Below, piece after piece: positions 1-7,977 of a stretch of DNA of 16,256 nt. The DNA comes from Planctomycetaceae bacterium (GTDB lineage: Bacteria; Planctomycetota; Planctomycetia; Pirellulales; Thermoguttaceae). Below the pieces are notes generated by a model, which was not told the DNA's origin, ran no database searches, and worked only from the letters and a program-made list of their open reading frames with translations. Position 1 is the stretch's first letter. Each line of letters begins with the position of its first letter. The position numbers were made by a program, and so were the translations under genes. The stretch is from NCBI GenBank assembly GCA_031287585.1, contig JAITST010000441.1:1-16256 (forward strand), written 5' to 3'.

Positions 1-1018
1 TCATAAAAGAAAATCGTTTTTCCCTCGCCCGCACCGAGCGCGAATGTGTTGCCGTTGCCGTCATTGCCCAGATAGATTGCGTTGGGATCGTTGGTTGTCG
101 CGGAATTTTTCTTATTTCCCCGAAAAGTCAAATTGCCGTCCTTCGCACTGATATAAGTATCGCGGGCAATACTCAGTGCGCCGCCTTCACTGGCTGCTTC
201 ATTGTTGAGGAACTCGGTGCCGCTCATATCGGAATAACTCCCAACGCCATCCGCGCCGAAAAAATAAGTCGCATTGACAGCACCGCCGTTGTTACTTGAT
301 TTATTGCCGTCGAATGTGGAGCCGCGGATGTTCCCGATGAAATCGCGCACTCTTACCGCGCCGCCGTTGCCGCTACCGGCTGTATTTGAGGTGAACTTGG
401 AGTTTTCGATGTCGCCGATGAAATCTCGACTGACATGGATCGCGCCGCTCACGTCGGCTTTATTGCCGGTGAATTCGGAGCCGTTGATGCTGCCGTTGAA
501 ATCGAGTTGGACATACAGCGCACCGCCGTCGCCATCGACTGCATTGCCGGTGAATTCGGAGTTGTTGATGCTGCCGCTGAAATAGCCCTGAACCCACAGC
601 GCACCGCCGTCGCCGGAAACTTCGCCGGTTCCGGTTTCTGTGAAACTGAGATTGCTGATGCCGCCGTTAACAAAGCCGTTGCCAAAAGAAAAAAAACTGA
701 AGGTACCGTTTTTTGTCAACTTGTTACGGTCCGGGTCATTGCCGGTCAAATTGATACCGTCGGCGCCCAAGCCGCTGCTGAATATCTCACTCTCGAACGT
801 TATCGGTGCCGTATTGACAAAATTGAGATGGTCGTTGTCAAAAATAAATCCTGAAATGGATGCAAGGTCTCCCCAAGTATTAATCGTATAATCCGTTGCC
901 TTCGCCGCCCCGCCGCTCAACAACGTGAGCAAGACAAGCGCCAAAGTGAAACTGCGTAACCCTGTGTTAAGATAGGTAACTTGGGGGGGGGGGGCAAAGT
1001 TTGGGGGAGTTTGAACAT
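1..1018 (-). CDS. POMP-repeat surface protein, 3' end outside window, start and body in different frames
   Basis: I translated this frame by hand because no uninterrupted ATG-initiated frame covers it. After a hydrophobic signal peptide (LALVLLTLLSGGAAKA, cleavage probably before TDY) the protein carries at least six imperfect 20-30-residue units with the paired motifs GGAL/GGAV/SGAI and FTGN/FTSN/FDGN/FLNN/FRGN. This is the signature of chlamydial polymorphic outer membrane protein repeats, which fold as a beta-helix in surface proteins and autotransporters. The frame is still open at base 1, so the C-terminus, where an anchor or autotransporter barrel would lie, is not visible. The only good start is ATG 1018-1016, with GGAG at 1031-1028 nine bases upstream. 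That ATG is one frame off from the signal peptide because of 12 consecutive C (983-994). With 13 or 10 C the two fuse into MFKLPQTLPPPPQ-VTYLNTGLRSFT plus the signal peptide. As printed, the ATG frame stops after 33 codons at 919-917. The surface-exposure role is inferred from the family. Confidence 0.8.
983..994 (-). repeat. Homopolymeric tract of 12 C (coding strand) in start of POMP gene
   Basis: Twelve uninterrupted G on the plus strand, C on the coding strand, lie between the ATG at 1018 and the signal peptide of the POMP-repeat protein. The tract encodes a proline run, and its length decides whether ATG and protein body are in one frame. Such tracts slip during replication and are the standard substrate of phase variation; the same length is also a common place for sequencing or consensus error. 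Confidence 0.9.
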
Positions 1019-1350
1019 TGGTTTTGTCTCCAATAATAAGGACAGGCGTTTCCGAAATAGAAACGCATAGAGCGTCAATCGGCGGCAACGGCGGGAAACG
1101 TGAAAATAATTCCGGCTGGCGCAACGGGCTATCTAATTTGTACAGATTGACTTTTTTGTGCAGGTGGGGGAAATTTGGGTTATTTTGCGCACGTAGGCAC
1201 GGAGTTCACAGAGGGATTGTTTTGATTTTAGATTTATGATTTTGTTTCTCCGTGCGCAACATCGTTTATTTCTCATTTTTTTTCACAGGTAGGGGAGGTT
1301 GGGTAAAGGGTAGATAAAAACTACTATCCTCATCTACACTTAACTATCTC
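1019..1350. other. Intergenic region with degenerate repeats, no gene seen
   Basis: This is a 332-bp spacer between two minus-strand genes. It contains two related G-rich stretches (1148-1182 and 1273-1317, a poly-T run then CAGGT and GGGG/GGGT steps) and one copy of a GTG-periodic repeat (1182-1214). An 8-bp inverted repeat GCACGGAG (1197-1204) / CTCCGTGC (1248-1255) spans a 43-base loop. I see no convincing terminator for the upstream gene and no promoter I would defend. Confidence 0.5.
1028..1031 (-). promoter_or_regulatory. Shine-Dalgarno site that selects the ATG at 1018
   Basis: GGAG followed by nine bases and ATG. It supports translation initiating upstream of the C tract rather than inside the signal peptide, where the in-frame codons before the hydrophobic core include no ATG or GTG. 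Confidence 0.55.
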
Positions 1351-1746
1351 TCACGTTGACGAACTGCAAACTGCCCACATTCCGGGCGATTCTTCCAGTT
1401 CCAACCGGAACCGATAATCCTCCGGCGGGAACGAGAATAGTTTTTCCTTCAACGCTTCTACCCGAAACTTTTCCAGCAGCGTTGTACCGAGATTTTCGGC
1501 GGTCGGGTTTTCTGTTTCCTTCGGTAGAAACGTTAGACCGTCGAGTTGACTTAACAAACGTTTGAGTATCCTAAACGCGGCGAGGAAGTCAACCACGTAG
1601 CCGGAACTGTTGACAGGTCCCGCGATTTCAAGGTTTGTACGAAATGTATGACTGTGAACTTTCTCAACTTCGCCGTTATCAAAGCGAATCGCGTGTTCAG
1701 CAGAAAATGACAGTTCGGGATGCGTTAAACGAATAGCGTATAGCAT
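1351..1746 (-). CDS. QueD/6-pyruvoyl-tetrahydropterin-synthase-fold protein with altered active site
   Basis: The predicted 131-residue protein matches the compact 6-carboxytetrahydropterin synthase fold. It has FSAEH near residue 14-18, HSHTF at 31-35, GYVVDF at 49-54, ENPTAEN in the middle and EESPG near the end. The three zinc-binding histidines (H18, H31, H33) are present, and so is the late Glu that contacts the pterin. In E. coli QueD the catalytic Cys sits four residues before HGH; here that position is Val27. The catalytic Asp-His pair (LDHHYL) has become LDGLTFL, so Asp69 stays and the His is Gly70. The canonical queuosine-pathway reaction is therefore doubtful. The frame can be extended upstream to a TTG at 1833, but family alignment begins at the ATG at 1746, which I prefer; neither start has a good ribosome site. 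No other queuosine or folate genes are nearby. Confidence 0.75.
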   Translation of the reverse strand: MLYAIRLTHPELSFSAEHAIRFDNGEVEKVHSHTFRTNLEIAGPVNSSGYVVDFLAAFRILKRLLSQLDGLTFLPKETENPTAENLGTTLLEKFRVEALKEKLFSFPPEDYRFRLELEESPGMWAVCSSST

Positions 1747-2093
1747 GTCAATATATTGTAAAAAGTTTTTGTGAAAAAACGCGGCGGTGATTGTCGTAAT
1801 AAAACAGAATTTAGACAATAGCAGTTTTGACAAACTCTACACCATAAAATATCCACGCAACGACCAACTGGCTTAAAAAAGTGTCCATAATCCTACCTCA
1901 CTTGAAAACATTCAGACTTAACAACCTATCTTTTTCGTTTCCTCTATCTTAACTGTTAAACTCTATCGTTTGTAACGAATTTTCCGGTTCTTTGTTTTTT
2001 TACTTTTATATTGATTGTCCTTGTCCGATAACGGTGACTGATGGAGTGTGTTCAGTTTTATTCTGAATTTTGCAATTTTGGGAGGGTGAATTT
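1747..2093. other. Divergent intergenic region, no gene seen
   Basis: AT-rich 347-bp spacer between the minus-strand QueD-like gene and the plus-strand WD40 gene, so it should carry a promoter for each. I found no hexamer pair good enough to name. The stretch around 1820-1850 resembles parts of the spacers at 7591-7618 and 10848-10875 (see the repeat entry). A TTG-initiated extension of the QueD-like frame crosses it up to 1833 but is unlikely to be used. Confidence 0.5.
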
Positions 2094-3083
2094 ATGATTT
2101 CTCGTTGGGTTTTAACGATTTTAGCGATTTTTATTTCGCAAGTCGTTGTTTCGGCGGCTGAACCTTCGGTGTTGACTCCGGTTCGTACCATTGAACTTAA
2201 AACGCTGCTTGATGTCTCGAAACGTGTTCCTACTATAACCGCTCTTGCCATCGACAAAACCGGTGAGCGGATAGCCATTGGCGGTGACGAGGGTACCGTC
2301 CGTTTGCTAGACACTACCAACGAGAAAATTATTTGGGAACAACGCAAATATACAGAGCGGATTTTGGGTGCGGCTATTAGCAACGACGGTAAACTATTGT
2401 TGACGGTTGACCAAAAGGGCAACATCAACAAGTGGGACGCGGCGAACGGGAAACTAATCAATTCGCAGGTTTCGACAATTCGCGGTGTACAGAATGTCGC
2501 AATCAAACCAGACGGGACGGAGTTCGCAATCTGCGGTTACGATGATACTGTCATTTGTTACAGCATCGCCGACGGCAAGCAAACGTTTTCGCTTAAAGCA
2601 CCGTCAAACGGAAATCGCAGCATAAGTTACTCACCGGACAACAAGTTACTTGCGGTCGCGGGACGTAGCGGCGTTATACGTTTGTGGAACTGCGAACCGA
2701 ACTCGCCGAATAAAACGCTTGCACGCGATTTACCCGGTGACGAACGCCGCGTGAACGCAATCGCGTTCAACACTACCGGCTCGCAACTCGCGTCGGCAGG
2801 CGAAGGTCCTTCAATCCTCATTTGGGATACGGCGACTGGCGGGAAAATCAAACAACTCGCGGAACGTCCGGGCAAAACGTTTTCGTTGCTCTTTTGTAAC
2901 GACAGCATACTCGCGTCCGGCGAAAGTGATAACGTAATCCGCGTTTGGAATTTGCGAAACGATACACGAGTCGGAGATTTGCTCGGACACACGGGAACGG
3001 TAGCGGTACTGGTTTACAATCAGGTGAGCAAGCAAATGGTTTCCGGTAGTTTTGATACAACGGTACGTTTTTGGACGCATTAA
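2094..3083 (+). CDS. Secreted seven-bladed WD40 repeat protein
   Basis: A 329-residue protein starting MISRWVLTILAIFIS, with a signal peptide probably cut at VVVSA/AEP, so it should be exported. The rest is a single WD40 beta-propeller. Seven blades are recognisable by their D-strand endings VRLLD, INKWD, VICYS, IRLWN, ILIWD, IRVWN and VRFWT, with GH-like turns before them, the last as LGHTGTVAVL. That is the usual number for one closed propeller, so the protein looks complete. The start was chosen because GGAGGG (2081-2086) lies seven bases before this ATG and the signal peptide begins there; an upstream in-frame ATG at 2070 lacks both. WD40 propellers are protein-interaction scaffolds, and no enzymatic motif is visible. 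The giant SdrD-B protein starts 62 bp downstream on the same strand with no terminator between, suggesting co-transcription. Partner unknown. Confidence 0.85.
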   Translation: MISRWVLTILAIFISQVVVSAAEPSVLTPVRTIELKTLLDVSKRVPTITALAIDKTGERIAIGGDEGTVRLLDTTNEKIIWEQRKYTERILGAAISNDGKLLLTVDQKGNINKWDAANGKLINSQVSTIRGVQNVAIKPDGTEFAICGYDDTVICYSIADGKQTFSLKAPSNGNRSISYSPDNKLLAVAGRSGVIRLWNCEPNSPNKTLARDLPGDERRVNAIAFNTTGSQLASAGEGPSILIWDTATGGKIKQLAERPGKTFSLLFCNDSILASGESDNVIRVWNLRNDTRVGDLLGHTGTVAVLVYNQVSKQMVSGSFDTTVRFWTH

Positions 3084-3145
3084 CAAAAAACTAATTACAA
3101 AAAACTTACACGGCATAACTTAACCATAACATTTTAGGTTTTACT

Positions 3146-6100
3146 ATGGGCATATTCAGTTTCTTTGGTACTAAAAAGAACGTTGTATCGAGCAAATTTG
3201 CGACCCGCGTTTGCCAATTTGAACAGTTGGAATCACGCGAGTTGTTGTCAATCAATCCGCTGTCACCGCCGCCGGAAATTAATGTCGGTATCGTTTTTGT
3301 TGAGAACTATAATCCGTCTGCCGGTCACTCCAACGACGGCGACTTATTCACGGTTACGTGGAACGGCGGTGCGGACGGTACAACGTTAGACCGTCTCGAA
3401 ATCGACACCAGCACTGCCGCCGGTCAGGTATTCTTCAGCATACTCGGAAACTTTGTCGGTGACTACAACAACTTCGCGCCGTTCGCAATCTTTCAAAACG
3501 ACGGAGGAATCGGTGTCAGCGTTGGCGGTGTCGAAGACGGCGGCACGCTATTAATCTTAAACTTCACAAACTTCACCGCAGGAAAAACGCTCGTATTTTC
3601 AATTGATGTCAACGAATACACCACCGATTCGTTAATCACTGACATTGTTGACGGCAAAGAACTAGAAGGTACAACTGTCCGGACAACTTTCTCTGCCGAC
3701 GACTACGAATCAGAAGTCATTGAGCAACAGTTCCTCAACAAATACACAATCATCGAAGAACTCGCGGACGAATTACCGCCCGACGGTAACGGCATAACGA
3801 ATCACAGTTTAATGGCGGGAACATCCGTTAGCGGTTTGCAAGAAAACCCGCTCAAAGGTTCGATAAGCGGTCACGTTTACGAGGACAATAACAATGACGG
3901 CGTTTTCGACCAGAACGAAGCCGGGGTGTTCGGTGTCGAATTAAAGTTGCAAGTCTGGGATGCGGTTAACAATTGTTACGTTGATGTTGACGGAGCGGTG
4001 ACAACGACCAATGCGTCCGGTTTCTACGAGTTCAACAATCTCGATGTGATGAAGCATTATCGTATCGTCGAAACTCAACCAGCCAACTACGTGAGTGGTA
4101 AGAACACCGCCGGTACACTCAACGGCGTTGCGGATGACGCGAACGATTCCATTGACGATATTCCGCTTCAAGCGAACCAGCACGGAGAAAATTACAATTT
4201 CGGCGAGTTGCAAAAGGCATCGCTCAGCGGTTACGTTTACGAAGATAACAACAACGACGGCAACCGCGACAACGGCGAGTCGGGAATTGCAAATGTTAAA
4301 CTTGGTTTGTATGTTCTCACGGAAAACGGTTACGAGTTAGTCAGTTACGCAACGACTAACGAAGACGGGTATTACTCGTTCAACAATCTCGACCCGCTTA
4401 AAACGTATAAAATAATCGAAGAACAACAGCCCAGCGGATACTACTCCGGTAAAAATACCAAAGGCACGCTCGGCGGCGATGCGAGTGATTTTGACGACTG
4501 GATTACGAGCATCCCGCTCGGCATCGGTCAGTCGGGTGAAGAGTACAACTTTGGCGAGTTGAATAAGACATTGTTTGCCGGTTCGTTAAGCGGTCACGTC
4601 TACGTTGACCGGAACAACAACGGTGTGAGAGAAGACGGCGAAGAGGGAATCGGTAATGTCACGCTAACGTTGTGGGTACAGAAAAGCGACGGCACTTATG
4701 AAGCAATCAGGACGCAGATAACAGACATAGACGGTTACTACATATTCAGCGGTCTCGACCCGTACAAAATTTACAAAATCACAGAAGTACAACCGACCGG
4801 TTACGACGATGGTCTTGACACACATGGTTCGCTTGGCGGTACCGCAGTTAATCCGGGTGACGAGATTTACGGAATTTCAGTTGGTCTAGCGGAACACGGG
4901 ACGGGCTACGACTTCGGTGAACTCGAAAAAGACACGCCGCCGACTGATAAACCCGGCTCGATAAGCGGGGCGGTTTACCTTGACGCAAATAAAAACGGTT
5001 TGCGTGATACCGGCGAAGTTGGTATCGAAAACGTTAAGTTGACGTTGTACAAATGGAACGGTTCATCATACGTTAAAATTGCAGAAACATTCTCCGGCGT
5101 GAACGGTGAGTACAGTTTCACCAATCTTGACCCGAACTTGTTCTACGAAGTTCGCGAAACGCAACCGGCAGGATACAATGACGGCAGCGAAACCGTCGGC
5201 TCGCTTAAAGGTACGCTGGATGCGAACGATGTTATCTCGGATATTTACGTTAGATCAGACGAACACGGGACGGGTTATAACTTCGGTGAGTTGACAGCAA
5301 TCGACATTTCCGATGGTGACGGCTCAATTAGCGGTCACGTTTACGAGGACGACAACGACAACGGATTCAAGGAAAATGGCGAACAAGGAATCCCGAACGT
5401 TAAACTACAACTTTGCCAGTGGGATGACGAACTTGAAGAGTTTGTTTTAACAACGCGAACGGCAACGACAGACGAAAACGGTTATTACTCGTTCGATAAT
5501 TTGCCGCCCGGAATTTATTGTGTCACCGAAATACGCGACAACATCGATGACTATTACTGCGATGGGAAAGACCACGTCGGCTCACTCGGCGGCAAACTTT
5601 CGACCGAAGCAAGCCGGATTTACGAAATACCAGTCGATGAAAAGGATGCGGGCGCGGACTACGATTTTGGTGAGTTGCGCCGCGGTTATTTGAGCGGTTA
5701 CGTTTACGTTGACGCGAACGGGAACGGTTCACGCGATAGCGGCGAGAAGGGGATAAGCGGCGTAACATTATCGTTATGGGTTTGGGATGTTGCGACCCAA
5801 AGTTATATTAAAACGTCGAAGACAACTGTAACCGACGCGGACGGTTACTACATTTTCGCGGGACTTTGCCCGTCGAAAAAATATCGTATCGTAGAGACAC
5901 AACCAGCTGCATACGACGACGGCGATGAAACCGTCGGTTCGCTTAACGGTAACAGATACGCAAGTCCTGCCGACATCATTGACGAGATAGAGATGCCGGT
6001 TGCCGGTAAAGGGGAGAACTATAACTTTGGTGAGTTGGTGAAGATGGTAACACCACCGCCGCCGCCGCCAATAACGATGGTCACTCCGCCGTCGCCGCCG

Positions 6101-7369
6101 TCACTCGGTTTGTTGCCCGCAGGCGGCGCGGCGGGTGGTTATGCCGCTCCCGCACCGCTTGCGTGGTCGCCTGCTGTTCAAGCTGGTTTGATGCCGGGCT
6201 ACGGAGGCGGCGGTCTTGCGCCGGTTAGTTATAGTTGGCATTTGAGCGTTATCAACGGCGGTCATCCGCGCGAGTTGAACGTGACTGGTGAAGATGCGGC
6301 AGCGATTGCGGATACGGGGTCGGCAAACGTGTTGTCAGCACGGTTGATTAACGTTGCGTGGAATCCTAATCTCGATGATAACGTTTGGTTTGTTCGTGAT
6401 AAGTTCGGACGAATCACGCAGCGATTCCGTTTCGGTAACGCGGGAGCGAAACCGATTGTAGGCGACTTTAACGGCGACGGCATCGACGAGATTGCGGTGT
6501 TCCACAACGGAAACTGGTATATCGACATCAACGGTAACGGTGTTTGGGACGAAGAGGATTTGATTTGTAATCTTGGTACGGCGGATGACCAACCGCTTGT
6601 CGGTGATTGGGATAACGATGGCAAGGCGGACATAGGAATTTTCGGACCTCGCTGGACAGGTGATGAACGCGCGATTGCGGAAGACCCGGGATTGCCGAGT
6701 GACTTGAACGGGCGGACAACGGCACGCGCGAAGAGTGCGCCGCCGCACGGTGAAGAGGCGGCAGTAGGTAAGCGGTCAATGAAGCATACCAAACGCGGTG
6801 GTGTTCGGTATGACGTTATAGACCACGTTTTCCAGTACGGCGGCAAGGGCGATGTTGCGGTCGCGGGCGACTTCAACGGTGACGGCGTGACGGAGATTGG
6901 AGTTTATCGTAACGGAAACTGGTACATAGATTTCAACGGCGATGGTCGCTGGGATCCGAGTGTTGATAAGTTCATACCGGGTGAAGCGGTTGAGGGAGCG
7001 GTGCCGGTAGTAGGCGACTGGAACGGCGAAGGAATTGACCGTATCGGATTGTTCGTCAACGGACAGTGGAAACTGGATACAACCGGCGACTTCCAATACG
7101 ACAAAACGATAGAGTTCGGGCAAGCGGGTGACGTACCGGTAGTAGGCGACTTCAGCGGTGACGGAATATCGGAACTAGCGATATACAGACCGCAAACCCA
7201 ATCACCGCTGCTAACGCAAAACAACACGCTGCGATCCGTAACCCCAGAACCCTTCGTAGCCCAACAATTCAACCCTGACGCGGAAGCAACACTGCCGGAA
7301 AATCTAATGTCCAGACCGGGAAGGACAATCGCAACGCCATACACAAGTACGGCGGTAGATGGACAGTGA
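3146..7369 (+). CDS. Giant LEPR-XLL / SdrD-B-repeat / FG-GAP-like secreted protein
   Basis: 1,407 residues. The basic N-terminus ends in FEQLESRELLS (about 25-35), the LEPR-XLL motif of large planctomycete exported proteins, which stands where a signal peptide would be. A beta-rich domain (about 46-190) follows. Then come six tandem SdrD-B-like domains starting at residues 239, 359, 480, 605, 727 and 848, each about 120 residues. Each opens with S-[IL]-S-G-x-V-Y and a calcium-type loop (for example DNNNDGVFDQNEAG) and closes with Y(N/D)FGEL. A Pro/Gly-rich linker (about 966-1030) leads to five FG-GAP/VCBS-like motifs (GDFNGDG, GDWDNDG, GDFNGDG, GDWNGEG, GDFSGDG near 1105, 1152, 1240, 1289 and 1332). 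A basic, low-complexity insert (about 1168-1225) separates the second from the third. There is no LPXTG, PEP-CTERM or C-terminal membrane helix. AGG lies seven bases before the ATG. Probable role, by inference: calcium-stabilised cell-surface or extracellular stalk/adhesin. Confidence 0.9.
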   Translation: MGIFSFFGTKKNVVSSKFATRVCQFEQLESRELLSINPLSPPPEINVGIVFVENYNPSAGHSNDGDLFTVTWNGGADGTTLDRLEIDTSTAAGQVFFSILGNFVGDYNNFAPFAIFQNDGGIGVSVGGVEDGGTLLILNFTNFTAGKTLVFSIDVNEYTTDSLITDIVDGKELEGTTVRTTFSADDYESEVIEQQFLNKYTIIEELADELPPDGNGITNHSLMAGTSVSGLQENPLKGSISGHVYEDNNNDGVFDQNEAGVFGVELKLQVWDAVNNCYVDVDGAVTTTNASGFYEFNNLDVMKHYRIVETQPANYVSGKNTAGTLNGVADDANDSIDDIPLQANQHGENYNFGELQKASLSGYVYEDNNNDGNRDNGESGIANVKLGLYVLTENGYELVSYATTNEDGYYSFNNLDPLKTYKIIEEQQPSGYYSGKNTKGTLGGDASDFDDWITSIPLGIGQSGEEYNFGELNKTLFAGSLSGHVYVDRNNNGVREDGEEGIGNVTLTLWVQKSDGTYEAIRTQITDIDGYYIFSGLDPYKIYKITEVQPTGYDDGLDTHGSLGGTAVNPGDEIYGISVGLAEHGTGYDFGELEKDTPPTDKPGSISGAVYLDANKNGLRDTGEVGIENVKLTLYKWNGSSYVKIAETFSGVNGEYSFTNLDPNLFYEVRETQPAGYNDGSETVGSLKGTLDANDVISDIYVRSDEHGTGYNFGELTAIDISDGDGSISGHVYEDDNDNGFKENGEQGIPNVKLQLCQWDDELEEFVLTTRTATTDENGYYSFDNLPPGIYCVTEIRDNIDDYYCDGKDHVGSLGGKLSTEASRIYEIPVDEKDAGADYDFGELRRGYLSGYVYVDANGNGSRDSGEKGISGVTLSLWVWDVATQSYIKTSKTTVTDADGYYIFAGLCPSKKYRIVETQPAAYDDGDETVGSLNGNRYASPADIIDEIEMPVAGKGENYNFGELVKMVTPPPPPPITMVTPPSPPSLGLLPAGGAAGGYAAPAPLAWSPAVQAGLMPGYGGGGLAPVSYSWHLSVINGGHPRELNVTGEDAAAIADTGSANVLSARLINVAWNPNLDDNVWFVRDKFGRITQRFRFGNAGAKPIVGDFNGDGIDEIAVFHNGNWYIDINGNGVWDEEDLICNLGTADDQPLVGDWDNDGKADIGIFGPRWTGDERAIAEDPGLPSDLNGRTTARAKSAPPHGEEAAVGKRSMKHTKRGGVRYDVIDHVFQYGGKGDVAVAGDFNGDGVTEIGVYRNGNWYIDFNGDGRWDPSVDKFIPGEAVEGAVPVVGDWNGEGIDRIGLFVNGQWKLDTTGDFQYDKTIEFGQAGDVPVVGDFSGDGISELAIYRPQTQSPLLTQNNTLRSVTPEPFVAQQFNPDAEATLPENLMSRPGRTIATPYTSTAVDGQ
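3860..6040 (+). repeat. Six tandem ~363-bp coding repeats (SdrD-B domains)
   Basis: Unit starts are at 3860, 4220, 4583, 4958, 5324 and 5687, giving spacings of 360, 363, 375, 366 and 363 bp. Protein similarity is clear, while DNA identity is patchy and highest at the unit start (tcacgtttacg-like) and end (ttcggtgagttg-like). The units are therefore old duplications kept by selection rather than recent copies. The segment could still recombine or collapse in assembly. Confidence 0.85.
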
Positions 7370-7388
7370 CGAGAACGGCAAGTCCGCC

Positions 7389-7424
7389 AACAACAGCCCG
7401 CGCTTGTAACTTCGGGCTGTTGTT
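7389..7424 (+). terminator. Terminator hairpin after the SdrD-B gene
   Basis: A perfect 12-bp stem AACAACAGCCCG / CGGGCTGTTGTT with a 12-base loop begins 20 bases after the stop codon. The T-rich end of the right arm (TGTTGTTATA) is only a weak U-tract, but position and stem perfection fit intrinsic termination. Being flanked by AAC on the left arm, it could work in both directions. Confidence 0.7.
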
Positions 7425-7469
7425 ATACTGAACACGATTGAAAATTGTAATGTTTTTGAGTGTTCATAA

Positions 7470-7524
7470 TAGGCGGTAACGTAGTCGGGCAGTTAAATTT
7501 AACCGCCCGCTTCGTTACCGCCTA
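7470..7524. repeat. Long composite hairpin in spacer
   Basis: Outer arms TAGGCGGTAACG (7470-7481) and CGTTACCGCCTA (7513-7524) are perfectly complementary over 12 bp. Inside lie CGGGC (7486-7490) / GCCCG (7505-7509), an A-C mismatch, and the palindrome GTTAAATTTAAC (7492-7503). Only small internal loops interrupt the 55-base structure. No T-run follows. It may be a second terminator, an mRNA-stabilising structure or a palindromic repeat element of REP type. Confidence 0.65.
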
Positions 7525-7590
7525 CTATTGCTATGTCAAGAGCGTTTTATTGTTTTACGGTGACTTACCCGCGAGTTCATACAAATCTTA

Positions 7591-7618
7591 TGGCAACTTC
7601 TAAAAACTCCACACCATT
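7591..7618 (-). repeat. Degenerate dispersed repeat, copy (others at 1820-1848 and 10848-10875)
   Basis: TGGCAACTTCTAA occurs identically at 7591-7603 and 10848-10860. AAACTC[C/T]ACACCAT links 7604-7616 with 1831-1845. Read on the minus strand the three places give related short peptides, NGVEFLEVAIRFV, YGVEFVKTAIV and TLDLLEVANRV, each soon ended or lacking a good start. This suggests decayed copies of one element. Confidence 0.35.
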
Positions 7619-7854
7619 CCGTTCAGTAGATATCTAAAATTTTACGGGGTTTATTGTTTTGAGTCAATAGGTTTTTAGAAGAATCCTTATCGCATTTTAA
7701 CTTCTGTCTGTCGCGTTGACCTTTCTCACGCCGCGTAGGTAAATCACAATCTACGAATGTCCGCAACAGAGTTCCGCGTTGGGGCTATTGGGAGTTGGAT
7801 TCTGTTATGATTTCCTGATGATTTTATTTTTCTGCAAATTATCGACAGCACATA

Positions 7855-7883
7855 TTGACAGTTATGGTGTCATAATGTACAAT
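7855..7883 (+). promoter_or_regulatory. Sigma70-type promoter for the MerR / VIT-vWA genes, with a dyad in the spacer
   Basis: Consensus -35 TTGACA (7855-7860), a 17-base spacer and -10 TACAAT (7878-7883, five of six consensus bases). The start of transcription is expected near 7890, giving a leader of about 164 bases before the MerR ATG at 8054. The spacer contains the inverted repeat TTATG-GTGT-CATAA (7862-7875), and GACA/TGTC arms straddle it (7857-7871). MerR proteins usually bind dyads between -35 and -10, so this is a plausible autoregulatory operator. The spacer is 17 rather than the 19-20 bases typical of metal-responsive MerR promoters. Confidence 0.7.
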
Positions 7884-7905
7884 ATGGAACATGTCGATTG
7901 TAATG

Positions 7906-7946
7906 TCATTTTTTACAGGTAGATAAATGTAGGTGATGGCAGATAA
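7906..7946 (+). repeat. Degenerate dispersed repeat, copy (other at 1273-1317; weaker at 1148-1182)
   Basis: Both main copies read TCATTTTTT, (C)ACAGGTAG, about 17-18 variable G/T/A-rich bases, then AGATAA, over nearly equal lengths. The weaker copy keeps TTTTTT, CAGGT and GGGG. All lie in intergenic DNA, the first in the leader of the MerR transcript. Confidence 0.4.
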
Positions 7947-7977
7947 TTTTTGCCTATTTTTGCCAAACTACTTATTT

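Noticed and set aside
274..891. Several plus-strand open frames of 80-140 codons
   Set aside because: They are antisense readings of the POMP repeats; their apparent internal repetition simply mirrors the coding repeats on the minus strand.
1018..1239. Plus-strand 73-codon frame
   Set aside because: TTG start, no ribosome site, crosses degenerate repeats, no recognisable domain.
3860..6040. Tandem ~363-bp periodicity as a CRISPR-like or recent array
   Set aside because: Units are coding SdrD-B domains with divergent DNA; there is no repeat-spacer pattern.
6060..6110. Proline-coding ccg/cct run in the giant gene as a second slippery tract
   Set aside because: It is made of mixed codons in multiples of three, so slippage would not shift the frame.
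7285..7310. LPENL near the end of the giant protein as a sortase signal
   Set aside because: No Thr-Gly, no hydrophobic helix and no basic tail follow, and sortase anchoring is not expected here.
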